This document shows positions 49,677-61,600 of a stretch of 64,000 nt of DNA, in pieces. Position 1 is the stretch's first letter. Each line of letters starts with the position of its first letter. Source of the DNA: Calditrichia bacterium. GTDB taxonomy: Bacteria > Calditrichota > Calditrichia > RBG-13-44-9 > J075. The stretch is from assembly GCA_020635015.1 (NCBI GenBank), contig JACKAP010000005.1, positions 124,001 to 188,000 on the forward strand, given 5' to 3'. Both the position numbers and the translations under genes were made by a program. Under the pieces are notes generated by a model. It worked only from the letters and a program-made list of their open reading frames with translations. It was not told where the DNA came from and ran no database searches.

Positions 49677-52600
49677 CTACTTGATATAAGCGACTTTGGT
49701 TTGCAGGGTTTTAGTGCTGCCGGTGTTATAGCGGATCTTCAGCACCGCGATATACACCCCGTTCACCACCCGGTCACCCATGCCGTTGAGACCGTTCCAG
49801 CTAATGGTGCGGTCGTGCAGTCCACTCGGCAGGTTCTGCGCTTCCGTGCTCCACACCAGTCGGCCCAGCAATGTATAGATGCTCAGGCTGACATCCCCAT
49901 CATTCTCCATGAAGAAGCTGAAGCGGGTCTCACCCCGGGCCGCTCCGGGGATCTGGGTGTCGATCCCGAAGGGATTGGGATAGTTGCGGAACACTTCCTC
50001 CGCATCGGCGGAAAGGATGGTGATGGCCAACGACTGGAAGCCCAGCGACTGCCCGATGGGCACGTCGGAAGCATCCAGCACCTGGGCACGGTTGCCGGCG
50101 AACAGTCCCACCGCCTCCACCCGGGTGATGCGGATGCTGAAGTTGCGGTTGACGTTTTGATCGGTGAGATCGATGCGCAGAATCAGCCGGCTGGTCTCCT
50201 CAGACCGCACCGTATCCGGCGCTGTAAAACCGATGGTAAACGATCCGCTGCCGGCAGCGTCAATCTCTACCGCGCCCAGCACCCCGGGGGTGCCGCTGCC
50301 CAGGAAGTGATAGTCATAACCGACCACCTCGATACGCTTCAGCAAATTGTCCGGATCGCTGACCGGGGTGTTCTCCGGCCCTTCCACGATCTCGATCCCG
50401 AAGTTGTTGATCAAGATGGCGTCAGTGGTATTCTCGTTGGAGAAAGCCAGCCCGATCACCGCGATGCCGGTCTGTCCCTGCACGTAACTGCGTTCGGTCA
50501 CCACCTCATCCAGGCGGGCCACCCGAAGTTCACTGGCCACCATGTTGACGTCATAGAAAAGGCTGCTGTTTTCAACCGCGGCGATCTTGCCGGAGTTGAC
50601 GTCGGTCGGTTTGTCGACAAAACTGACTTCGAATACCGAGTTAAAATCAAAATTGGGCGCTTGGACCCGCCAACTGACGGTAGCGGGACCGCCCCCGGCC
50701 AGGGAGAAGGTCTTCACCGTATCGGCGTCCAGCAAAATGTAGGTATCGGCAGCGCCCAGATCGATCCGCAGGCTGCCGTCTCCCACCACCCCGGCCTGGC
50801 CAAGATTACGGACCGTCGCCTGGATGGTCAGGGTGTCGTTGCGTTCCACGCTGATCTGGCGGCTGCCGGTGCTCAGTTGCAGCAGCGCCTTGCTTTCCAC
50901 CGTGATGGCCGTTTCGATGGTATCGCGCACAAACAGCGGGTTTTCCGGGGTGCTATTCTGGTCGCGCCCTTCCACGGCAATGCGGATCAGGCCGCTGGCC
51001 GGCGACACCGCCTGGATCGTCCAGCTGACGGTGGTATCCTGGTTGAAGGCCTGAACCGAATCGGCCTCGATCCCCGCGGGTATTTCGAAGATCACCGCCT
51101 TGCGCTCAACCACGTTAATCGGCGCTTCCACGGTTACCCGCACCTCGGCGAGCTGTTCAGTGGAGAGCACCGTCGGCGCGCTGATGGCAGTCGCTTCCAG
51201 GAAAGGCGCCTCGGCAATGGTAACGGCGATGCTGTCACACCCGCAGGGCACCGCCAGGCGGGCCGGCCGGAGGGAGTTGGCATCGAGCGGCCGGCGGGAA
51301 ACATAGCTGCGCAGGTAGGTGTTTTCCACCAGGGAATTCAATTGGGCATAAAGGCCGTTGAGGGTTTCATCTAATTCTTGCCGCTCATTTTTCCGGGCAG
51401 TGGTGCTGCCGAGCGGGCCCTGGGGAGTCTGCTTGCCGGGAAGCGGCTCCTCGCCGATCCGCACCGCCACCCCGCGTTTGGCGAAGGCGGCTTTTTGAGC
51501 AGTCACATCCTGGATCTGCCGTACGATACCGGCGACCACCGCATTCTGTGAGGCATCGACATTCCAACTGACCGGCTGATTAACCTGAAAGGCCTTCACC
51601 GCCACTTCCCCATCTCCCAGTTCCAGGCCGTTGCCCAGTTCCAGGGTCAGCTCCCCGGAGGGGTTGGCCAGCACACCGGCGCCGCCCAGATTGCTCACTA
51701 CCGCTTCCACGGTGAAGGACTGGCCCTGGCTGATGGTATTGCCCACCGCCCCGGCGCTGATCTGGCTATTGACCAGCAGCGTGGCCCGCTCCTGGATGGT
51801 AAAGTAAAGCATCGCCGAGTCCCGCCGGGTGATGGCCGGGTTGATCTGCGAAGTGGCCTGGATCAGCACCTTCATACTATCGAGCTGCGCGGTAACGGTG
51901 TCCGGAATCTGAATGCTCCAGGTCACCGAATCGGTCGCGGCCGGAATGCTGTCGGTCAACGCCGTGGTCGGGAAGATCGAGGGCAGCAGCAGCGTGGCGG
52001 TGCGATTGGTGAATGCACCGGTGAATGCCGCCTTTAGCGCCACCTGCACGGTCTGCTCGGTGGAGACGGTCAGGGTGTCGTTACCCCCGTTCTGGTTGTA
52101 GAGCAGCGCCGAAACGATGGTGGCATTGCCCACGTCGGCAATTGTCACCGTGGCGGTATCGCTGCTTTTTTCGGTGTAGACGGCAATGCTGTCAAATCCA
52201 TGTTCATCGTAGGAGAGGCTGTCGATGATCGTTGCCATCAGATCAAAGTCACCCAGTTCCGGCCCGGTTTGCATATTCCAACTGACCGGGGCCTGCTTGT
52301 TAACCAGCTTCACCCGCTTGCGGGCGCTCTGGCCGGCCTGCAGTTGGAAGCGAGTAGGATCGAAGCTCAGTTCCACCGAGACGCTGTCCCCCGGCTCCAC
52401 ATCGGCTTTGCCGACGTTGGCAATCACTCCGCTCAGCACAAAAGGCTGGTTGCTGCCCAGGGTCGAGCTACCCGCCTGCAGATTGTCGATCCGCAAGGTG
52501 GCCCGCTTCTCCACCGTCACGCCGATGGTCTCCAGGGCTTCCCCGATAAATGCCGGGGCCAGAGTATTGATATCCCGGGCGGTAGAATCCAGTCGCACCC

Positions 52601-55600
52601 GCAATCGTGGCGGGGTGCCGCCCGCCGGCGCATTGTCCGGGGCATAGACCCGCACCTCGCGAGCCGCAGCGGGACCGGTGCCCAGGGCCAGCTTCGGTAA
52701 AATACTATCACCCGGCAACACGCCCGGGGCATCGATGCGGAATCCGGAAGGTACCCGCAGGCTGACATAGTTCGAATCGCCGGCGATCAATCCGGCATCC
52801 CCCAGCTTATCGACCCACACATTCAGATCGAACGGCAGGGTGGTGCTGAGCACGCCCAGCCGGGCGCCGGGAGGATCGGCGATCAAAGCGTTAACCGCCA
52901 TCTCCGCCCGTTCTTCTACCCAGAGGGTCTGGCTTTCACTGGCCGTAATATTCCGGGTGGTATCGATCGCGCTGACACCCCGGGCCTCCACATCGAGCTG
53001 AAATTCCTGAGTCACCAGGCTTTCCAGCACGCCGCCCAGATCCTGCCTTTCGGAGGTCTCGCCCCGGCTTAACTTGGAAGCGGCGGCGGAAATGCGGCCT
53101 CCTGAGGCAGGTTTACCGGCGCTCGGTTCGCCGCCGACCGGGTTCAGCAGATCTTCCAAAATACTTGGATTGATCGAAATCCGCCAGTCGACCACTGCGA
53201 TATTATCCTGGACCGCTTGCTCCACCGAGTCGGTGCTGGTGGTAAACCCGAGCGGCAGGCTGATCCTGGCAAACCGGCCATCCGGCGCAATGTTGCTGCT
53301 GAAAGCAATGAAGGCGCGCAGGGTAAAGTCCTGCCCGTTGGAAAGGGTGTCATCTTCCGCCACCTGGTCACGCACCCGCACCTGGAAGCTGTCGATGACG
53401 ATGCCGCCGCCGTCCTGGATCTCCACCGCCTGCGCAATGGAAGTGTCGGCGATAAACACCAGGGTATCGGGATAATTGTTGTTGGCATCCTGCAGCGGCA
53501 GGCCCGCGGCCGTGGCGGGAATGATCGCCGCGCGAATTGAGCTGGTGGCGATGCTGTCCAGCACATCGAGGCGGAACACCCCGCTGGCAAGATTGTTGAC
53601 CAGCGGCAGGTAGAGGGTATCCCGCGCCCCCGGCTGCCCGTTGGTAAAGTTGAAGAGGGTATCATTGATGGTCAGTTCGATCCCGACGCTGCCCGGCACC
53701 ACCTGGGCCTGGCCGCTATTCTGTACCTGCACGTTTACCGGCACATTGGTCTGGCCCGCGGCAAAGAGGCTGCCCGCATCCAGGCCGATGCTCAGGCTGG
53801 CGCGGCTGACGGTGTTCAGGTTAGCGATCTCCCGCAGGGAATCGGCCACCTGCGCCGGGGTGTTGCTGTTGCTGTCCGGCGCGGCACTGACCAGGCGCAG
53901 CCGGAGCACGTCCGGCCCCTGGGCGGCTTGCGGCGCCCGGATGCGCACCGTATCGACCCCGCCGGTCGCGATCAAACGGGTCAGGTTGTCCGGCGAGGAG
54001 AAGCCGGCCGGCAGTTCCACCTGCACTTCATTGAGGGAATCCGGCATGGTGCCGGCCACTCCAAGATTGTTCACCGCCAGGCGCACATCAAAAAACTGGA
54101 AGGTGCTCAGGGTGGCGTCGGTCGCACCGGAGGGCGCCAGGATGGAGGCGGCCAGGCTCAGCCGGGCGCGGGTGACCACCGTGATGGGCAGGGTGGTCTG
54201 GTTTACGATCTCGTCGCCGGTATTGGTTTCCACCCCGCGGTGGATCACCGAGATGTTGGCCGGCAGGGTCTGGGGCACGCTGGCGGGAACGTTCACCGTC
54301 CAGGAGACCACTGCCGTCGCCGTGTCGCCCGGCAGGATAAACTGGGCCGGCCCCTCAAGGGAGAAGCCTGCCGGCAGCGTGATCTGGGCGCTGCGCCCGT
54401 TGCTGTTGAATCCGCCGGCAAAGATGATGGTATCGGAGATCACGAAACTTTGCCCGGTCGACACCACGCTGTCCCGCGCCCCGGCCGGGGAGAGAATCGT
54501 CAACTCGGAGATGATCCGCGCCGCGCTGTCGATCGTCACCGTCTGGGTGGCGATGCTGTCGGCGATGAACACCAGGGTATCGGGGTAATTATTGTTCGCG
54601 TCTTGCAGCAGTGCCGCCCCCGGTGTGCCGGGAAGGATCGCGGCGCTGATGTCGCTGCTGCCGGTATTGGCGAGGGCATCCAGGTGGAAGACACCGCTGG
54701 CCAGGTTATTGACCAACGGCAGATAAAGCGTATCTTTAGAGCCCGGCTGCCCGTTGGTAAATGCGAACAGGGTGTCGACGATGGTCAGTTCCACCCCGAT
54801 GGTATCGGGCACCACTGCAGCCTGCCCGGTGTTGCGCACCGAGACGTTCACCGGCACGTTCTGCTGACCGGTGGAGAAGAAGGCGGCACTGGCCACATCC
54901 ACATCCAGGCTGGCCCGGCGCACGGTGTTGAGATTGGCAATCTGGCGCAGGGAGTCGACCACCAATGCCGGGGTATTACTATTGATATCCGGGGCGCTGC
55001 TCAGGAAACGCACCGTCAGCACATCCGGGCCGCGAGCGGTCTGCGGCGCCCGGATACGCACCGTATCGACACCTCCGGTGGCAATCGCGCGGATCATGGT
55101 ATCCGGCGAGGTAAAGCCGGGAGGCAGTTCCACCTGCACTTCATTGAGAGAGTCCGGCATGGTGCCGGCAGCGCCGAGATTGTTCACCGCGATGCGTAGA
55201 TCAAAGTATTGGTAGGTGCTCAGGGTGCCGTCAAAGGCCCCGGAAGGCGCCAAAATACTGGCGGCCAGGCTCAGCCGGGCACGCGTGACCACCTGGAGGG
55301 GCAGGGTGGTCTGCTCCACGATCTCATCGCCGGTATTGGTCTCGATCCCGCTATGGGTGAAGGTGATCAGCGCCGGCAGGGTCTGGGGCACGGTGGCGGG
55401 GACGATCACCGTCCAGGAGACCACCACCGTACCGGTATCGCCGGGCAAGATGTATTCGGCGGGCCCGTCGAGGGAGAATCCGGCCGGCAGAGCAATCTGC
55501 GCATTGCGCCCGATGCTGTTAAACCCGCCGAAGAAGCGGATGGTATCGGAGATCACCACCGTCTGCCCGGTGGAGACCACGCTGTCCTGCGCTCCGGCCG

Positions 55601-58600
55601 GGGTGAGGATTTCCTGGTTGGAGAGGATCCGCGCCGCACTGTCAACCATCAGGGTCTGAGTGGCAACGGTATCGGCGATGAACACCAGGGTGTCGGGATA
55701 ATTGTTGTTGGCATCCTGCAGCAGTGCCGCCCCCGGGGTGCCGGGAAGGATCGCCGCACTGATATCGCTGCTGCCCACGCTGCTCAGCACATCCAGGTGA
55801 AACGCGCCGCTGGCCAGGTTATTCACAAACGGCAGATAGAGCGTATCTTTACTGCCGGCCGGGCCCCCGCTGAAGCTGAAGAAGGCGTTGTCGATGGTCA
55901 ATTCCACCCCGACGCTGTCCGGCACCACCGCAGCCTGCCCGGTGTTGCGCACCGAGACGTTCACCGGCACATTCTGCTGGCCGGTGGAATAAGTGCCGCT
56001 CGCTGCCACATCCACATCCAGGCTGGCCCGGCGCACGGTGTTGAGGTTGGCGATCTGGCGCAGGGAATCAACCACTAACGCCGGCGTATTGCTGTTGATA
56101 TCCGGAGCGCTGCTCAGGAAACGCACCGACAGCACGTTCGGCCCCTGCGCCGCCTGGGGTGCCCGCACCCGCACGGTATCCACCCCGCCGGTAGCAATCG
56201 AGCGGATCAGCGTATCCGGCGAGGTAAAGCCGGGAGGCAGTTCCACCTGCACTTCATTGAGGGAATCCGGCATGGTGCCGGCAGTCCCGAGATTGTTGAC
56301 CGCGATACGCAGATCGAAATATTGGTAGGTGCTCAGAATGCCATCGACGGCACCCGCCGGCGTTAAAATACTGGCCGTCATATTCAGGCGGCTGCGCGTC
56401 ACCACCGTCAGCGGCAACGTCGCCTGATGCACGATCTCGCTGCCGGTATTGGTCTCCGTTCCCCGGTGGGTAAAGGTAATCACCGAGGGCTGTGTTTGCG
56501 GCACGGTAGCAGGGACGATCACCGTCCAGGTCACCACCGCCACCCCGGTATCACCGGGAAGCACATATTCACTCGGCCCTTCCATAGAAAATCCGGTCGG
56601 CAGGGTAATCTGGGCACTTCGCCCGCCGCTGTTAAATCCGCCGAAGAAGCGGATGGTATCGGAGATCACCACCATCTGCCCGGTGGAGACCACGCTGTCC
56701 TGCGCCCCGGCCGGGGACAGGATGACCTCGGTAGCGAGGATCTGCGCCGCACTGTCAACCATCAAGGTCTGAGTGGCAACGGTATCGGCGATGAACACCA
56801 GGGTATCGGGATAATTGTTGTTGGCATCCTGCAGCAGTGCCGCCCCCGGGGTGCCGGGAAGGATCGCCGCACTGATATCGCTGCTGCCCACGTTGCTCAG
56901 CACATCCAGGTTAAACACGCCGCTGGCCAGGTTATTCACAAACGGCAGATAGAGCGTATCTTTACTGCCGGCCGGGCCCCCGTTGAAGCTGAAGAAGGCG
57001 TTGTCGATGGTCAATTCCACCCCGACGCTGTCCGGCACCACCGCAGCCTGCCCGGTGTTGCGCACCGAGACGTTCACCGGCACATTCTGCTGGCCGGTGG
57101 AATAAGTGCCGCTCGCCACCACATCCACATCCAGGCTGGCCCGGCGCACGGTATTGAGGTTGGCAATCTGGCGCAGGGAGTCGGTCACCAGTGCCGGGGT
57201 ATTGCTGTTAATATCCGGCGCGGCAGAGACGAGGCGTACCGTCAGCACGTCCGGCCCTTGCGCCGCCTGGGGCGCCCGGATACGCACCGTATCCACCCCG
57301 CCGGTGGCAATCTGACGGGTCAGGTTTGCAGACGAACTGAATCCGGCAGGTAATTCCACCTGCACTTCATTGAGGGAATCCGGCATGGTGCCGGCAGTCC
57401 CGAGATTGTTGACCGCGATGCGCAGATCAAAATATTGGTAGGTGCTCAGAATGCCATCGACGGCGCCGGTGGGAGCAAGCAGGCTGGCTGCCAGGCTGAG
57501 ACGGCTGCGCGTCACGACCGTGATCGGCAGCGTTGCCTGCTGCACGATCTCGCTGCCGGTATTGGTCTCCACACCCCGGTGGGTAAAGGTGATCAGCGAA
57601 GGCTGGGTCAGAGGCACAGCGGCAGGAGCGATCACCGTCCAGGAAACCACTGCCACATTGCCGGCGGCGGTCAGATCGTAAACCAACGGTCCGTCTACCG
57701 CAAATCCGGGGGGCAGCCCAATGGAAGCGCTGCGGCTATTGTCAACAAATCCGCCGGCAAAGCGAATGGTATCCGAAATCACGAAGCTCTGCCCGGTGGA
57801 AACGATGCTGTCCTGCGCCCCGGCCGGAGAGAGAATCGCCAGGCTGGAGAGGATCAGGGCGGCGCTGTCAACCGAGACGGTCACCCGGCCGATGCTGTCG
57901 GCAGTGACGCCCACCGGCAGGCCGGTATTCAGATCCAACGGCAGTTGGGAGAAGACCACCGAAATGGTATCCGGGGGATTGGTCGACAAATCCTGGGCCC
58001 GCACCAGCCAGGAACCTCCCGGGCTGGTGGCGCTGAAGGGCAGTTCGGCGCTCCCGGAGATCAGAACCAGGTTAGCGGGCAACTGGATCTGCGCCGCGCC
58101 GCTGCCGTAACCGCTCTCGCCCACCGTATCGATCACACTGAAGCTGACCGTAAATTCCTGCCCCTGGGAATAGGACCCTCCGCCGCTGGTGCTGGCGGCC
58201 AGCCCCAGGGCCCGGGGCTGCTGCACAATCACATCCTCATCATCATCAATCGGCTGCCCGATCTGCACCTGGGTGCCGGACGTGAGGGACAGGGCCTGAC
58301 CGATCACCGCCCGGTAGGCGCGGGTCTCGGAGATGGCGCCGGCCACATCGTCAAACAAATAATGGAAGACCGCTCCCGGGGCGATGGTATCGCTGGGGGT
58401 CGCCGTCAGCGTATCACCGGAGGTATCATTGATCAAGTAAAGCACCAGGCTGGACACCGGATCCTGGCCGCTGTTCTGCAGCGCGAGGTCCATCTGGTAC
58501 GGCTGGTTATAGTTAACCCGCTGCTGAAGCGCGTTGGGCACATTCACCAGCTCCAGGCTGCTGACAAACAGGCGGGCCGGTACAATCACATTGACCGTGT

Positions 58601-61600
58601 CATTGGGCGCCGGCTGATCATAGCTGCGGTTGGCGGCGGCATCATTATAGTTGATCACCGCCCGCGCCGCCACCGGCCCGGCGCTGATGTTGGGCGAGAC
58701 GATGAAGTTGCGGCTGATCTGCACGCTCTGTCCGCTGGGCAGAAGCTGCGGCAGTTCCGGCGACTGGCCGGATTGGGTCCAGAGAGAGCTGATATCGCCG
58801 CCGCCGGCATCGCTGAAGCGGTTGCTCATGCTGTTGACCGAGGCGGTCGCGCTGCCGGTATTGCGCAGGGTATAGTTTACCGTCACCCCGCTCTGGCCGG
58901 GCACCACATTCAGCGGCAACACATCCACCGCTTCCAGGATCACGTTGGCCGGAGCAATGGTCGTTACCAGCGCCGCATCGGCAAGCGTGGTATCGGTAAC
59001 ATCGCCGTTGGGCTGGGTGCCTACGAAACGGAAATCGGCATTAAATTGACCGATCTCAAAGCCGGTATTCAGGGTTACCGTCTTAAAGATAATTTCGCTG
59101 GTATCGGGAACCGCACCGGCAGCCCCATTGAGGGAGAAATTCCCGCTCACAAATGCCTGGTAAAGCAGCGGTTGGGTATCGGAGAAGCTGATATAGGAGC
59201 TTCCAGGTGTGATCACCAGAGTGTTGCTGCCGCGGTTGATAAAGCGGGCCCGGAACTGCACGTTCTGTCCCGGAATCACCGGATCCGGGGTCAGGCTGCC
59301 GGCCACGTATTCCAACTGCACCCCGGTGCTGATGCGGAAGTTGCCGGTCTGGGGGCCGGCCATGATCAGGCCGCTTTCAAATGAAAGCGTGACATCGACC
59401 TTTGCCGCGGCGGTGCGGGCGTCGAAAGGAATATCAAAGGTCCAGCGCAGGGTATCGACCCCGGAAGGCAGCATGGTCAGGGTATCGATCCGGGTAAGGT
59501 TTTCTACCGGCAGGATCTCATTGGTGCCGTCATTGTAGCGGAAGTCCAGCACTGCCGATGGGTCGATCGACACCGGCGCACCGCTATTGCCCACCGCCAC
59601 TTTCAACAGCGCCGTCTCGCCGGGAGCGGTGGTCGACGGTACAATATTGATGGCATTGATCGCCACCTGCTCGCCGACGCTGATAAACTGTTCGGTATCA
59701 TAAACCTGGCGGTAGGCTCGACCGTAAACCGTGCCTTCCAACTCGACAAAGACCCGGAAGCTGCCGGGCTCGGATAGAATGATATCGCCAAATTGCAGCA
59801 GGTTGTCGGTATCTCCCGGATTAAGCAGGGTGTCGGAGAGGGCCAGGTTGATGCCGACCGGGGTCAGGCTCCCGGTGCTGTTGGTACGCACCAGACGTAA
59901 AATCGTGTTGCTGTTGATGTGCAGCGGCGCGCCGCCGTCGTTGCCGAGATTGACCCGGAAAGCCACGGTGCTGCCGGTGCTGAAAGGACCGCTGGGATCA
60001 ACCACCGGCGGATTGCCGTTCACCACCTGGAGCGAATCCACGATCACGAACGAATCCAGCGAATCGCCGCTGGCGCTGACCGTGCTGCCGGTCAAGATAT
60101 CGATTCCCTGCAGGCTGGCACTGGTGAAAACGGTACGCGCCGTTCCGCCCAGCACCAGGTTGGCGGGAACATTAACATTGTAATTCACCGACGTCTCCTG
60201 TCCGGCCAGCAGGGTATCCGGCAGGGTGAAAGTCTGCAGGCTTTTGGAAAGCTCCGGCCCATTGACCAGTTGCAGGCTGACGCTGCTCAGCAACGCCGGG
60301 GCCTGGCCGTTGTTGCGCACGGTAATCGTCACCGGCACTGCCGACTGCCCCACCGTCACCGTATCCGGCGGCACGGCGATGGCGTTGACCTGCAGGTCGG
60401 AATCCTGGATGATCGTCAGGGTATCGGCTGCAGAAGTATCGGCCTTCAGGGAGGCATCGGTCTGATCCCGCCAGCCGGCCCGCACCTGCATCGCCACCTG
60501 GGAACTGGGCGCAGGATTGGCCACGCTCAGGCGATAGCGCACATTCACCGACTGCCCGCCCAGCAAGGTTGGCAGCGGGGATGGTACCTCCAGCACCGCC
60601 GTCACGCTGCCGTCGTTCGGATTGAGCAGCGCATTCAGCGCCTGGATCTTGGCGGAAGAGGTCAGGGAATCGCCATTGGTAATGGTGGTGGTGGCGATGA
60701 TATTACCCTGCCCCTCGCCGGCGCTGTCCGGGGTGATCACCAGCGGCGAGAAGGTCAATGCCGAGGGTTTCAGAATGTTCAGCGTACCGCGGCTGACCGC
60801 CCCGCTGTCGGAAAGCACCACTTGTGAAGCCGCACCGCGAGCCATGTATTCGGCATCTAAATAGATTGTGCCGGGAGGCATACCAGTGGGCACGCCCAAA
60901 TTGCTGAATACGAAATTGGCGCTGCTGTTGCCGGCGATGAAAGTCGGCGGCTGCGGGGTCAGCAGGAAGTTTCCGGTCAGGCCGGGCATGGTGGAGGTCA
61001 GGCGCACCGTATCGACCAGCACACCCCCATCACCAAGGTTCTTGAGGGTTACGGTTGCGGCAATCCCGGAATTTCCCTGGTTGACAGTGCCCGGGGAAAC
61101 CGAAACGGTCTGGATTTGTAAATCCTGGGTGCCGGCGCCCTGTAATACCCACAGGGTATCGAGGTTGTTAGCATTAATATCGGTGTAAGCCACCCCGGAG
61201 GTCACATCGCTGTGGCTGACGGCCAGATCGAGCGGATCCGGCCCGATCACCACATTGCCCGGCAGGGTCAACTGGTAAACGTAGCTACGGCTGGCCCCTC
61301 CCGCCAGGGTGTCCGGCAGACTGGCCGGTGGCTGCAATACCGGGCTATAGTCATTATTGAATTCAATGTTGATGCCACTAGCATCGATCCGCGCCGGAGA
61401 TTGACCCTGGTTGACCACGCTGAAGGTCAGGGTGGCGGTGGTGGTCACGCCGACAAACACGGTATCGGGAACGATCGACTGCGGGTCCTGCAGCGCCAGG
61501 CGGGCGCGGGTCAGCACCTGGAAGGTATCTTCATTGACCGGTGAGGCACTGAAAAGATTGTTGTTGTTGGCATCGCGATAGCGGTAGCGCACCCGGAACC

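Noticed and set aside
47985..51374. Plus-strand open frame of 1129 codons
   Set aside because: It runs antisense to the PorV-like and giant genes and through the gap between them. The sequence is His/Gln/Gly-rich and featureless, as expected for the complement of beta-rich coding DNA.
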